In this document: positions 26,589-34,792 of the stretch, piece by piece | How positions within the stretch are numbered: the stretch's first letter is position 1 | Layout of the letters: each line of letters starts with the position of its first letter | Assembly (NCBI GenBank): GCA_025358485.1 | Contig: JANYJJ010000201.1 | Span: 1 to 38,042, forward strand | Source of the DNA: Burkholderiales bacterium | GTDB taxonomy: Bacteria > Pseudomonadota > Gammaproteobacteria > Burkholderiales > Burkholderiaceae_C | Length of the DNA stretch: 38,042 nt | Direction of reading: 5' to 3' | The notes under the pieces: generated by a model | Database searches by the model: none | The model's input: the letters and a program-made list of their open reading frames with translations, nothing else | Told to the model about the DNA's origin: nothing | Translations under genes and position numbers: made by a program

Positions 26589-27974
26589 ATGGGCATGATG
26601 CACGACCCGATCGTTCAGACACCCGCGGCCCCCAGCTTCACGCAAGCCTTGCGCTTTTGGCTGCAACTGGGCTTCGTCAGCTTCGGTGGCCCGGCCGGAC
26701 AAATTGCACTGATGCACCAAGAGTTGGTCGAGCGCCGACGCTGGATTTCTGAAAAGCGCTATCTGCACGCGCTCAACTACTGCATGCTCTTGCCCGGCCC
26801 CGAAGCGCAGCAACTCGCCACCTACATCGGCTGGTTGCTGCACGGCGTGCGCGGCGGCATCGCGGCGGGTGCTTTGTTTGTGCTGCCTTCGCTGGGCATC
26901 CTCATCGCGCTGTCGATGATCTACGTGAGCTACGGCAACACGCCAGTGGTGGCGGGCATGCTGTGGGCTGTCAAACCGGCGGTGGTGGCCATCGTCTTGT
27001 TTGCGGCCTGGCGCATCGGCTCGAAGGCACTGAAAAATTCGGCCTTGTGGGGCATAGCGGCTGCGTCCTTCGTGGCCATATTCTTTTTCAAAGTGCCTTT
27101 CCCGTTGATTGTGTTGGTCGCGGGGTGCGCGGGCTGCATGGGTGTTTGGGGCCATCGCTGGGCACCGCAGTGGTTTCGCCCCAGCGCTGGGCATGCGAGC
27201 AAGTCGGTCAGCGCCGCAGCGCCTGCGGTCATTGACGACAACACGCCTACCCCAGCGCATGCACTGTTTTCACGCGGACGTTTGTTGCGTTTCACAGCGG
27301 TCGGTTTTTTGCTGTGGCTGGCGGTGTTTGCGGCCCTGGCGGCAGCGTTTGGTTGGCAGGGCGTGCTCACGCAAATGGCGTGGTTTTTCACCAAGGCGGC
27401 GTTGTTGACTTTTGGTGGTGCTTACGCCGTGCTGCCTTACGTTTTTCAAGGCGCGGTCACCGATTTCGGCTGGCTCACCGCGCCGCAAATGATGGACGGC
27501 TTGGCGCTGGGCGAAAGCACGCCCGGCCCGCTCATCATGGTGGTGGCTTTTGTGGCTTTTCTGGGTGGCTGGAAGTTGCCCATGTTCGGCCGCGATCACC
27601 TCTTGATGGCGGGTTCCGTGGCCGCCTGCGTGGTCACCTTCTTCACCTTCTTGCCGTCGTTCTTGTTCATCTTGATCGGTGGCCCGTTGATCGAGGCCAC
27701 GCACGGCGAGCTGAAATTCACCGCGCCTTTGACAGCCATCACCGCGGCGGTGGTCGGTGTCATCGTGAATTTGGCTTTGTTTTTTGCACTGCACGCCTTG
27801 TGGCCCGCGGGCTGGGGCAGGCCGTTTGACGCGGCGGCTGCACTGATCGCTGTGGCTGCTGCGGTGGGTTTGATCCGCTACCAAATCAGTGTCATCAAAC
27901 TGATCGCGTGCTGCGCGGTGTTAGGCGCTGTTGTGGGCGCTGCGGCGGGCACGGGCAAGGTCGGTTTTTTATAA
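26589..27974 (+). CDS. chrA: Chromate transporter ChrA (long-chain)
   Basis: This inner-membrane CHR-family transporter has 461 residues and two homologous halves. The first half has FGGPAGQIALMHQELVE and LLPGPEAQQLATYIGW. The second has FGGAYAVLPYV and GLALGESTPGPLIMVVAFV. Ten or more hydrophobic segments are visible. Family members export chromate (or take up sulphate-like anions) by proton motive force. ATG 26589 is used; two nearby downstream ATGs (26595, 26598) are alternatives. It begins 18 bp after the hydrolase gene. No chrB or other resistance genes are near. Confidence 0.92.
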   Translation: MGMMHDPIVQTPAAPSFTQALRFWLQLGFVSFGGPAGQIALMHQELVERRRWISEKRYLHALNYCMLLPGPEAQQLATYIGWLLHGVRGGIAAGALFVLPSLGILIALSMIYVSYGNTPVVAGMLWAVKPAVVAIVLFAAWRIGSKALKNSALWGIAAASFVAIFFFKVPFPLIVLVAGCAGCMGVWGHRWAPQWFRPSAGHASKSVSAAAPAVIDDNTPTPAHALFSRGRLLRFTAVGFLLWLAVFAALAAAFGWQGVLTQMAWFFTKAALLTFGGAYAVLPYVFQGAVTDFGWLTAPQMMDGLALGESTPGPLIMVVAFVAFLGGWKLPMFGRDHLLMAGSVAACVVTFFTFLPSFLFILIGGPLIEATHGELKFTAPLTAITAAVVGVIVNLALFFALHALWPAGWGRPFDAAAALIAVAAAVGLIRYQISVIKLIACCAVLGAVVGAAAGTGKVGFL

Positions 27975-28026
27975 AGTAACTGCCCTGTTCACCCCGTACA
28001 GTTCAGCCCTGCACACATTCCTTGTC

Positions 28027-29013
28027 ATGACCGATCCACACTTTTCCCCCGCGCGACCTGCGCAGCCCAGCATGAGCTGCGTGGTGCCGGCCTTCAACGA
28101 AGCCGACAATTTGCACCCGCTGCTGACGGCTTTGACCGCGCAGTTGGCGGCGCTCACGCCGCGCTGGGAAATCATCGTGGTGGACGACGGCAGCCGCGAC
28201 GCCACGGCCCTGGAAATGTTGCGCTGGACACATCAACCGGGTGTGCGCTACGTAGGTTTGTCGCGCAACTTCGGCAAAGAAGCCGCACTGACAGCCGGCA
28301 TAGACCGGGCCGAAGGCGATGTCGTGCTGTTGATGGACGCCGACATGCAGCACCCCGCTTCCTTGGTGCCCGAGATGCTCAAGGCCTGGCAGCAAGGTGC
28401 AGACATGGTCTGCGCGGCGCGCGCGTCGCGCTCGGATGAGAGCTGGGCCAAGCGTTTCGGCACCGCCATTTTTTATCACCTCGTGAACCACAACTCCAGC
28501 GTGCCCATCCCTGTCGACGCAGGCGACTTCCGCTTGATGGACCGCCGCGTGGTCGAGGCCTTGAAGTCGCTGCCCGAGCGCAATCGCTTCATGAAGGGCT
28601 TGTACGCTTGGGTCGGCTTCAAGAACGTGATCATTCCTTACGTGCCCGCAGAGCGCCACGCGGGCCACAGCACGTTTTCCATGCGCAACCTGTCGCGCTT
28701 GGCTTTCACCGGCGTCACCGCCTTCACCAACGCGCCGCTGCGCTTGTGGAGTGGTGCCGGTGCGGTGGTGGCCTTCGTTGCCATTGCCTTGGCTTTTTGG
28801 TTTGTGGTTGAGTATTTCGTTTACGACAACAACGTGCCTGGTTGGGCCACTTTGGTGTGCAGCGTGATGTTTTTCAGTGGCGTTCAGTTGCTGTCCATCG
28901 GCATCTTGGGCGAGTACGTCGGCCGCATTTTTGACGAGGTCAAACAGCGCCCTGTCTACATCGTTGGCAAAGAGACTGGCGTCGGTGCCATCCACGTGCC
29001 GGTGGAACTTTGA
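28027..29013 (+). CDS. GT2 polyprenyl-phosphate glycosyltransferase (ArnC/GtrB/FlmF type)
   Basis: This family 2 glycosyltransferase is expected to load a sugar from a nucleotide donor onto undecaprenyl phosphate at the cytoplasmic face of the inner membrane. The 328-residue product has VVPAFNEADNL, DDGS (53-56), the DxD motif DAD (104-106) in LLMDADMQHP, DFRLMDRRV, and two C-terminal membrane segments (about 240-262 and 272-293) followed by GEYVGRIFDEVKQRP. The frame is open to 27931, but ATG 28027 gives the family start. A deacetylase gene follows after 2 bp. With the GtrA and ArnT-like genes nearby, it fits the first step of a lipid-linked sugar transfer pathway. Confidence 0.92.
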   Translation: MTDPHFSPARPAQPSMSCVVPAFNEADNLHPLLTALTAQLAALTPRWEIIVVDDGSRDATALEMLRWTHQPGVRYVGLSRNFGKEAALTAGIDRAEGDVVLLMDADMQHPASLVPEMLKAWQQGADMVCAARASRSDESWAKRFGTAIFYHLVNHNSSVPIPVDAGDFRLMDRRVVEALKSLPERNRFMKGLYAWVGFKNVIIPYVPAERHAGHSTFSMRNLSRLAFTGVTAFTNAPLRLWSGAGAVVAFVAIALAFWFVVEYFVYDNNVPGWATLVCSVMFFSGVQLLSIGILGEYVGRIFDEVKQRPVYIVGKETGVGAIHVPVEL

Positions 29014-29015
29014 AC

Positions 29016-29855
29016 ATGGCAGCACCAGACGAACCCACACGCGGCCCGCCGCGCACTTTGATGCTGAATGCCGACGATTTTGGGCAGTCGCCCGGTATCT
29101 CCCAGGGCATCGCCAGTTTGGCCCACGCCGGGCGTTTGTCGGCCACTTCCGTCCTCAGCAGCAGCCCGCAGTGGCCGGTGTTGGCTGCGACGCTGCGCGC
29201 TTTGCCGAGCGAGGTGTTGCGCGGGCTGCATTTCAACCTCACCGAGGGCGTGCCGATGAGCCCGGAGCTGCGCAAGGTCTGGCCGCAGTTCCCCAGCCTG
29301 TTGCAGCTGATGGTGAGTGCGCACTCGCGTCGATTGCCCAAGAAGGCGCTGGCCGCTGAATTTGCGGCTCAGCTTCATGCCTTCACCGACGGCGCAGGAC
29401 AGTGGCCCGACCACATTGACGGTCACCAACATGTGCATCACTTGCCGGTGGTGCGCGATGTTTTTATTCGCGCTGTGCTCGACATGAAAGTTGACGTGGC
29501 AGTGCGCAGCACGGCGCGCCCCCTGGGCCCACGGTCTGAGATCAAGCGCGCCTTGATTGCGCGCACTGGCGGCATGACGTTGGAGAGTTTGTTGCAGCGT
29601 CACACCATTCGGCACAACCGCTGGTTGACGGGCGTTTATGACTTTGAAGTGCTCGACTACCGCGGCCTCATGCAAGGTTGGTTGGCGAATTTGCAGTTTG
29701 AAGGCGGCCTGCTGTTTTGCCATCCCGGTGCGGCCGACCCTCAGCCCGATGCGATCGCGCCCGCGAGAGCACGCGAGCTGGCTTATCTCTCAAGTGCGGC
29801 GTTTGAAGATGACATGGCGGCGGCCAACGTCACTTTGGGTTCAGTGTTCAGCTGA
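29016..29855 (+). CDS. YdjC/ChbG-family carbohydrate deacetylase (NaxD/HpnK-like)
   Basis: The 279-residue metal-dependent deacetylase has LNADDFGQSPGIS (18-30; Asp20-Asp21), LHFNLTEG (His72), and HIDGHQHVHH (133-142), which hold the catalytic Asp and metal ligands of the YdjC fold. The C-terminal CHPGAADP block is also typical. The start ATG 29016 has GGTGGA upstream and is 2 bp after the glycosyltransferase stop, so the two are co-translated. In Francisella and Bordetella a YdjC-family enzyme (NaxD/LgmC) removes the acetyl group from an undecaprenyl-linked N-acetyl amino sugar before transfer to lipid A. The pairing here with GT2 and ArnT-like genes suggests the same job. An HpnK hopanoid role is less likely because no hopanoid genes are present. 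Confidence 0.88.
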   Translation: MAAPDEPTRGPPRTLMLNADDFGQSPGISQGIASLAHAGRLSATSVLSSSPQWPVLAATLRALPSEVLRGLHFNLTEGVPMSPELRKVWPQFPSLLQLMVSAHSRRLPKKALAAEFAAQLHAFTDGAGQWPDHIDGHQHVHHLPVVRDVFIRAVLDMKVDVAVRSTARPLGPRSEIKRALIARTGGMTLESLLQRHTIRHNRWLTGVYDFEVLDYRGLMQGWLANLQFEGGLLFCHPGAADPQPDAIAPARARELAYLSSAAFEDDMAAANVTLGSVFS

Positions 29856-29859
29856 TTTT

Positions 29860-30222
29860 TCAAGCGAACGTCCAACGCCGGTTGACCGCGTAGGTCAACA
29901 CCAAACTGCACAGCGTCGCCAGCACCTGCGCCGCCAAGTAATGCCAGCCCCAAGCCACGCCGATGGCCACCACGGCCATGCCGAGCAGCGCGCCCAACAA
30001 CGCCGTGGCCATGAACTTGAACCAAGCCGGCAGGCCTTCACCGGCGTGCTCAAAAGTGAATTGCCGGTTGCCAAAAAACGCGAGCTGCGCGCCGATGGCG
30101 GCACCAATACCCGAGGCAATCCAGGCGGCGAAGTGCGCCCATTCGACCAGTGCCGTCATGGCCAAGTAATGCGCGGCTGTGGCGCAGGCGCCGATGGCGG
30201 CGTAGCGAGCGAAGCGGGTCAT
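29860..30222 (-). CDS. GtrA-family small membrane protein (putative flippase)
   Basis: This 120-residue protein has four membrane segments and the GtrA signatures RYAAIGACATAAHY near the N-terminus, FFGNRQFTFE in the middle and YAVNRRWTF at the end. GtrA proteins are thought to flip undecaprenyl-phosphate-linked sugars across the inner membrane. The gene is convergent with the deacetylase gene (4 bp between stops). Its ATG overlaps the stop of the upstream ArnT-like gene on the same strand (30219-30222), so it is translationally coupled to it. Confidence 0.9.
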   Translation of the reverse strand: MTRFARYAAIGACATAAHYLAMTALVEWAHFAAWIASGIGAAIGAQLAFFGNRQFTFEHAGEGLPAWFKFMATALLGALLGMAVVAIGVAWGWHYLAAQVLATLCSLVLTYAVNRRWTFA

Positions 30223-32000
30223 GGGCGTACCGGCTGAATGGCCCCCTCCCCTTGAAGGGAGAGGGCTGGGGGCTTAGCGGGGCTTTCGAGCCGCGTGCGG
30301 CGAGCCTGCGAAGCGGTCTGGGCTTGCCAGCCCAGACGCGCCCTGCAAGGGGGGGTGAAATCGTTTGGAAGCGTCGGTTTGTATTTGGCGCTCTGACCCC
30401 CATCCCGACCTTTCCCCTGAGAGGGGGAAGGAGCAGAACCCAAGCAAGCCCGGCCTGGCGCACGCATCAGGCGCACGTCACCTTGCGTGACCACGCCCAC
30501 CGCGTTTGGCACCTGCGACATCTGCGTCGCGCTGGCGTCCTTCAACACGAACCAAACCGCCGCCTCTGCGCAGGTCAATGTATTCAATTGACCGAGCGGC
30601 CACAACAACTCTCGCCCGCGTGCCGGATCGAATCGAGCTGCGTCGAACAGCTCTTTGCGCCAGTTGTCGCGCAGCGGCACGTTGGGGTCGGCCCAATTGC
30701 TGGCGACGATGGGCGGCTGTTTCAAACCGGCGTAAAACGGCAGGTCGTAGAACATCTCGTCGACAAAAACCACGCGGTCACCCGGTTTGATTTGAGCCGC
30801 TAAGACCGCAGCCACAGCTTTCGATGAGGTCGGCGGTTTTATCTTCAACGCCGCCGTCGTGGCCGCGCTGGTCAGCAAAAACACCAGGCCTAAGCAAGCA
30901 AAAACGGCAAACGCCAGAGTCCAAGCCCAAGCCGATGCCCAAGCGTTCTTCAACTTGGATCGGGAGGCCGCCACGGCCACGCCCAACACCGCGCACCACG
31001 GTGCCAAGGCGGGCAGCGCGTAGCCCACAAGCTTGGAACTCGGCAGGCTGAAAAAACCAATCACCGCCACCCACCACCACGCCCACAAGCCCCAACGTGA
31101 GCGATCACTCGCGCTGAAAGTCCTCCAAGTGCTTGTGAGCTTCATCACTGAGGCAGGCAACCAGCCACTCCACGGCAAGGTCAACAGCGGCAGCACCGCC
31201 ACATAAAACCAAGCCGGATGGACATTGTTGAAGCTGGCCTGGGCGAAGCGGCGGAAGTGCTGCTCCATGATGAAGTAGTCAAAAAAGCCCGGATAGCGCA
31301 GTTGCATCAAGGCAAACCACGGCAGCGCCAGGGCCAAAAAAAACAGCAAGCCCAGCGGATGCAACAGCCACAGCAGATCACGCCAGCGGCGCTGCGCCAA
31401 CAGCCACGGCGCGATCACCAAGGCGGGCAGCACGAAGCCGATCAGGCCCTTTGCCAGCACCGAGGTCGCTGCCAAAGCCCACGCCGCCAACATCCAGCGC
31501 AGGCTGCGCGCGCTGTCGTCCACCGCCCGCGCAAATGCCAACACGGTGGCGGTGATCAGGCCGCCCACCAGCATGTCGAGGTTGGCGTATTGGCCGCCAA
31601 TGAAAAAGAAAGGGCAGGTGGCCAGCACCATCAGCGTGGCACGTGCCGCTGCTGCGCCGTGCCAGCGCCGCACGGCCATGAACAACGCCGCGCCCATCAC
31701 CCATGCGCCCACAAAGGGCGCGAAGCGGGCGCTGAACTGGTGCACGCCCACCACGCTCATGGTCAGCATGTCCAGCCAATACAACAGCGGCGGCTTGTGA
31801 AAAAACGGCAAGCCGTTGAGCAAAGGCACCAGGCCGTCGCCACCGTTGCTTGCCAACATGCTGCGCGCGACGTTGGCGTAGCGGCCTTCGTCCGGCAGCA
31901 GCAAAGGGCGCGCTCCCATGGTGGCCATCAGCCACAACGCCAACAGCAGCAAGACGGTGCGAGGTCGAGCCCACGCGGACTCCGAAGTAGGCAGGTTCAT
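30219..32000 (-). CDS. ArnT-like GT39 glycosyltransferase with repeat-derived C-terminal tail
   Basis: This polytopic inner-membrane transferase of family 39 uses undecaprenyl-phosphate sugars and acts on the periplasmic side, usually on lipid A. The 593-residue product has the first loop LLPDEGRYANVARSM (Asp37-Glu38), FFHKPPLLYWL and many membrane segments, then a periplasmic domain. ATG 32000 (MNLPTSESAW) is chosen; the frame runs open upstream to 32267 but encodes no family sequence. The last 76 residues (518-593) are encoded by a palindromic element (about 30238-30450) and are rich in Pro, Gly, Arg and Ser, so the original stop was probably near residue 517. With GT2, deacetylase and GtrA genes it forms a lipid A-type glycosylation set. 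Confidence 0.88.
   Translation of the reverse strand: MNLPTSESAWARPRTVLLLLALWLMATMGARPLLLPDEGRYANVARSMLASNGGDGLVPLLNGLPFFHKPPLLYWLDMLTMSVVGVHQFSARFAPFVGAWVMGAALFMAVRRWHGAAAARATLMVLATCPFFFIGGQYANLDMLVGGLITATVLAFARAVDDSARSLRWMLAAWALAATSVLAKGLIGFVLPALVIAPWLLAQRRWRDLLWLLHPLGLLFFLALALPWFALMQLRYPGFFDYFIMEQHFRRFAQASFNNVHPAWFYVAVLPLLTLPWSGWLPASVMKLTSTWRTFSASDRSRWGLWAWWWVAVIGFFSLPSSKLVGYALPALAPWCAVLGVAVAASRSKLKNAWASAWAWTLAFAVFACLGLVFLLTSAATTAALKIKPPTSSKAVAAVLAAQIKPGDRVVFVDEMFYDLPFYAGLKQPPIVASNWADPNVPLRDNWRKELFDAARFDPARGRELLWPLGQLNTLTCAEAAVWFVLKDASATQMSQVPNAVGVVTQGDVRLMRAPGRACLGSAPSPSQGKGRDGGQSAKYKPTLPNDFTPPCRARLGWQAQTASQARRTRLESPAKPPALSLQGEGAIQPVRP
30241..30433. repeat. Palindromic element with inverted ends inside the GT39 gene end
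   Basis: The left end (30242-30273, CCCCCTCCCC then GAGAGGG-CTGGGGG) and right end (30395-30430, GACCCCCATCCC then GAGAGGGGGAAG) are related in inverted orientation, and each folds on itself. Between them lies a perfect 9-bp hairpin, GTCTGGGCT (30316-30324), TGCC loop, AGCCCAGAC (30329-30337). This is the look of a composite REP/MITE-type element. It is read through in frame by the ArnT-like gene, forming its tail, and ends just before the GtrA start. Confidence 0.65.
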
Positions 32001-32044
32001 CACGGCTGCGATTACAGCATCGCAGCTGTCAATGCCACCGCGCC

Positions 32045-33055
32045 TCAATCCACCTTCGCGCCAGAGTTCTTCACCACCACCGCCCACTTCTTGGTTTCGG
32101 CTGCGATGTAGGCCGCAAATTCGGCCGGGGGCATGCCGCTTGGAATCGCGCCTTGCGATTGCAGCCGTTCTTTCAGCGCCGGTGCGCTCATGGCTTTGGC
32201 ACTTTCTTGTTGCAGGCGGTTGACGATGTCGGCAGGCGTGCCCGCGGGGGCCAGCAAACCAAACCACGAGCTCGCATCAAAGCCCTTCACCGGCCCTGCT
32301 TCGGCGATGCTGGGCAGCTCGGGAATGGCCGCGCTGCGCTGCGCACTGGTCACCGCAAACGCCTTCAGTTTTCCGGCCTTGATTTGCGGCAACGCTGACG
32401 GCAAGTTGTCGAACATCAAGTCCATGGTGCCGCCTATCAGATCGAGAAGCGCCGGGCCCGAGCCTCGGTAAGGAAAGTGAACCATGAAGGTGCCGGTCAT
32501 GCTTTTAAAAAGCTCGCCGCTGAGGTGTATCGACGTGCCGTTGCCGCTGGACGCCATGTTCAATTTGCCGGGATTGGCGCGGGCGTAGCGGATCAGGTCG
32601 GCCGTGCTGTTGATGTTCAACGCCTGTGCTTTGGCCGGGTTCATCACCAGCACATTCGGCACGCCCGCCACCAAGGTGATGGGTGCGAAGTCTTTGATCG
32701 GATCGAACGGCAGCTTGGGGTAGAGCGACTGGTTGATGCCGTGCGTGCCCACCGTGCCCATCAGCAGCGTGTAGCCGTCGGCCGGCGATTTCGCCACCAT
32801 GTCGGCACCCAAGTTGCCGCCCGCGCCGGGTTTGTTGTCAATGATGAAAGTTTGCCCAAACGCCTTGCCCAATTCGGGTGCCAAAGCGCGCGCCAAGATG
32901 TCGGTGGTGCCGCCTGGGGCAAAGGGCACCACGATGCGCACGGGCTTGGTGGGCCACGTGTTCGCGGCGCTGGTTTGGGCCAGCAGAGCGCTTGGCAAAC
33001 TGGCTGAAATACATGCCAAAGTGGTGATGAAACGGCGGCGTTGAATCAAGGGCAT
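32045..33055 (-). CDS. TctC/Bug-family periplasmic solute receptor
   Basis: The 336-residue protein begins with a signal peptide ([21 protein letters not shown], cleavage near AQT). The mature part is a TctC-type receptor with [44 protein letters not shown] and [23 protein letters not shown] blocks. Bug receptors bind carboxylates such as citrate, nicotinate or amino acids, and many stand alone without membrane partners, as here. ATG 33055 is chosen; upstream residues in the open frame do not match. It is divergent from a second receptor gene, with 179 bp between starts. Confidence 0.93.
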   Translation of the reverse strand: MPLIQRRRFITTLACISASLPSALLAQTSAANTWPTKPVRIVVPFAPGGTTDILARALAPELGKAFGQTFIIDNKPGAGGNLGADMVAKSPADGYTLLMGTVGTHGINQSLYPKLPFDPIKDFAPITLVAGVPNVLVMNPAKAQALNINSTADLIRYARANPGKLNMASSGNGTSIHLSGELFKSMTGTFMVHFPYRGSGPALLDLIGGTMDLMFDNLPSALPQIKAGKLKAFAVTSAQRSAAIPELPSIAEAGPVKGFDASSWFGLLAPAGTPADIVNRLQQESAKAMSAPALKERLQSQGAIPSGMPPAEFAAYIAAETKKWAVVVKNSGAKVD

Positions 33056-33234
33056 GGTGGGGCTTTCTGAGGTGGCGGCGTGCGGCGCAAAGTGTCTCGC
33101 ATCTCGCCGCCACGCACACATCGGAATTGCCCGGCCTGTCTGCTCGGGGACATGCCACCCGCGTTCACACCGATTGTTCGGTGCGCTTGCGGCCTGCCAT
33201 GCTAGGCCCCCTCATCGACGCATCAGGTCAAACC

Positions 33235-34218
33235 ATGCAACGCAGAAAAATGTTGAAAAACTTGGGCGCGGCCGCCGCGCTCGGCGCCACCGCAAGCTGG
33301 CGCACCAGCGCGCAAGCGCAGGCCAGCTGGCCCACCCAACAGCCGATCAAATTGATGATCGCCTTCCCGCCGGGCGGGCCCACCGACATCACCATGCGCG
33401 TGCTGGCCGAAAACGCCAGCAAGGTGCTGGGCCAAAGCGTGGTGATCGAGAACAAACCCGGCGCAGGCGGCACCTTGCCTGCGGTGCAGCTGCAACAAAG
33501 CAAGCCCGACGGCTACACGCTGGCGCAAATTCCGCTCGGTGTGTTTCGCTTGCCTTACACCCAAAAAATCAGTTGGGACCCGGTCAAAGACATCAGCTAC
33601 ATCGTCGGCGTCACTGGCTACGCGTTTGGCTTGGTCGTGCCGAGCGATTCACCCATCAAAACCTGGGCTGACTTTGTGGCCTACGCCAAGGCCAATCCAG
33701 GCAAGCTCAGCTACGGCTCCACCGGTGTGCTCACCAGCCCGCACCTGACCATGGAAGACATTTCGCTGCGTCTGGGCATGGAGCTGAACCACATTCCCTA
33801 CAAAGGCAGTGCCGACCTGATGCAGTCGATTTTGGGCGGCCAAATCATGGCGGCGGCTGACTCGACTGGCTTCTTGCCGCATGTGCAAAGCGGCAAGCTG
33901 CGCGTGCTCAACACCTGGGGCGAAAAGCGCTTGCCCAAGTTCCCTGATGCGCCCACTTTGAAAGAGCTGGGCCTGAACATGGTGCAAGCCTCGCCCTACG
34001 GCATTGGTGCGCCCAAGGGCATGGACCCGGGCCTTGTCAAACGCATCCACGACGCCTTTCAGCAGGCCATGGAAATGCCCAACCACGTCGATGTGCTGGC
34101 CAAATACGACCAACAACTTATGCACATGAACCCGCAGGAATACAGCAAGTTTGCAGAAGAAACCTTCCGCCGCGAGAAGGCGTTGGTCGACAAGTTGGGC
34201 TTGGCCAAGCCAAGTTGA
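33235..34218 (+). CDS. TctC/Bug-family periplasmic solute receptor
   Basis: The 327-residue receptor has an N-terminal RRKMLKNLG export signal ending near AQAQA; the twin arginines suggest possible Tat export. The mature part shows PIKLMIAFPPGGPTDITMR, ENKPGAGGTLPAVQL, DGYTLAQIP, PGKLSYGSTG and IPYKGSADLMQSILGGQI, all typical of the Bug family. It is clearly distinct from the divergent receptor next to it, so this is not a recent duplication. No TctA or TctB membrane genes are nearby. ATG 33235 has AGGT eight bases upstream. The ligand cannot be predicted. Confidence 0.93.
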   Translation: MQRRKMLKNLGAAAALGATASWRTSAQAQASWPTQQPIKLMIAFPPGGPTDITMRVLAENASKVLGQSVVIENKPGAGGTLPAVQLQQSKPDGYTLAQIPLGVFRLPYTQKISWDPVKDISYIVGVTGYAFGLVVPSDSPIKTWADFVAYAKANPGKLSYGSTGVLTSPHLTMEDISLRLGMELNHIPYKGSADLMQSILGGQIMAAADSTGFLPHVQSGKLRVLNTWGEKRLPKFPDAPTLKELGLNMVQASPYGIGAPKGMDPGLVKRIHDAFQQAMEMPNHVDVLAKYDQQLMHMNPQEYSKFAEETFRREKALVDKLGLAKPS

Positions 34219-34243
34219 AGCGCGGTCAACGAGGTCAACCCGG

Positions 34244-34432
34244 CTAAAACAGCGAGCGCTGCACCCCACTGCGCCGCGATTGCAGCACCGGCAACACACG
34301 GTCAACTGTGTTCAAGCGCAGCGGCTGCGGTGGCTCGTTCAAAGACATGGGTCGTGACTGCAAAACCTGACGCGCGCGGTGGCGCTGTCGCGCTGCGGTT
34401 TCAACGGTCTCAAGCTCGGAGGTTGTGCCCAT
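34244..34432 (-). CDS. Possible small protein, 62 residues
   Basis: This open frame lies in the 550-bp gap between the second TctC gene and the ABC transporter. It starts at ATG 34432 with GAAGG seven bases upstream, and third codon positions are GC-rich as in the real genes around it. The product is hydrophilic and Arg-rich, with no membrane segment. Its second half (MSLNEPPQPLRLNTVDRVLP) looks protein-like rather than random. I do not recognise the family. It may be a genuine small gene or a chance frame. Confidence 0.45.
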   Translation of the reverse strand: MGTTSELETVETAARQRHRARQVLQSRPMSLNEPPQPLRLNTVDRVLPVLQSRRSGVQRSLF

Positions 34433-34567
34433 CTGTTCGCCTTCATGTTGTCACGCAAGCCAGAACTGTCACCGCTTCCGTGATGGGTGTATCGGCGAGA
34501 GTGTGAGGTCTTTGAGGGCTTGTTCGTAACAGGCTGCGACCAGGCTGGGGCGGACTGAGCTGGTGAT

Positions 34568-34587
34568 CCGTCGCTGATCAGCGACGG
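34568..34587. repeat. Perfect 20-bp palindrome
   Basis: The ten bases CCGTCGCTGA are followed directly by their reverse complement, with no spacer. A perfect, loop-free palindrome of this length could be a dimer-binding operator or part of the repeat-rich spacer. It lies about 180 bp downstream of the ABC ATPase stop. Confidence 0.7.
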
Positions 34588-34619
34588 CTGAGTGGACGGC
34601 GTTTGCTTTGTGCCAAATA

Positions 34620-34706
34620 CAAAGCGGTCTCGGTGGGACTGAGGTGTCTGTTGCGACCGTTTTGAAATGTTGAAGGGGGGCCTTCGATACCTCAGTCCGA
34701 ACGGGA
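34620..34706. repeat. Dispersed palindromic repeat, second location
   Basis: CCTTCGATACCTCAGTCCGAACGG at 34681-34704 matches the right arm of the element before diaA (3462-3485) with few changes. Its inner 14 bases, ACCTCAGTCCGAAC (34689-34702), are the exact reverse complement of 5878-5891. An upstream arm, GTGGGACTGAGGTGT, sits near 34634-34648. The surrounding minus-strand frame (34469-34744) is probably repeat-derived and not a gene. Confidence 0.5.
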
Positions 34707-34740
34707 CGGGGGGAGTGAACAGCGATGGCTGGGTGGCGAC

Positions 34741-34792
34741 TCAAGCGGCCACGTACCCCCGTGGAGGATCAGGCGGCCACGTACCCCCGTGG
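34741..34792. repeat. Tandem duplication of the ABC ATPase gene end
   Basis: Two 24-base copies, starting at 34741 and 34769 (period 28), differ at one base. The second is the last seven codons and stop of the ATPase gene (PRGYVAA-stop); the first repeats that sequence just beyond the stop, separated by AGGA. The period is not a multiple of three. Confidence 0.85.

Noticed and set aside
29016..29855. Hopanoid biosynthesis deacetylase HpnK
   Set aside because: The family fits, but no squalene-hopene or other hopanoid genes are nearby, whereas lipid-linked sugar genes are on both sides.
32045..34218. Complete tripartite tricarboxylate transporter
   Set aside because: Only receptor (TctC-type) genes are present; no TctA or TctB membrane genes flank them.
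34469..34744. 91-residue minus-strand open frame in the spacer before the ABC genes
   Set aside because: It spans the dispersed palindrome arms and the 20-bp palindrome, has no ribosome-binding site or family pattern, and is better explained as repeat sequence.
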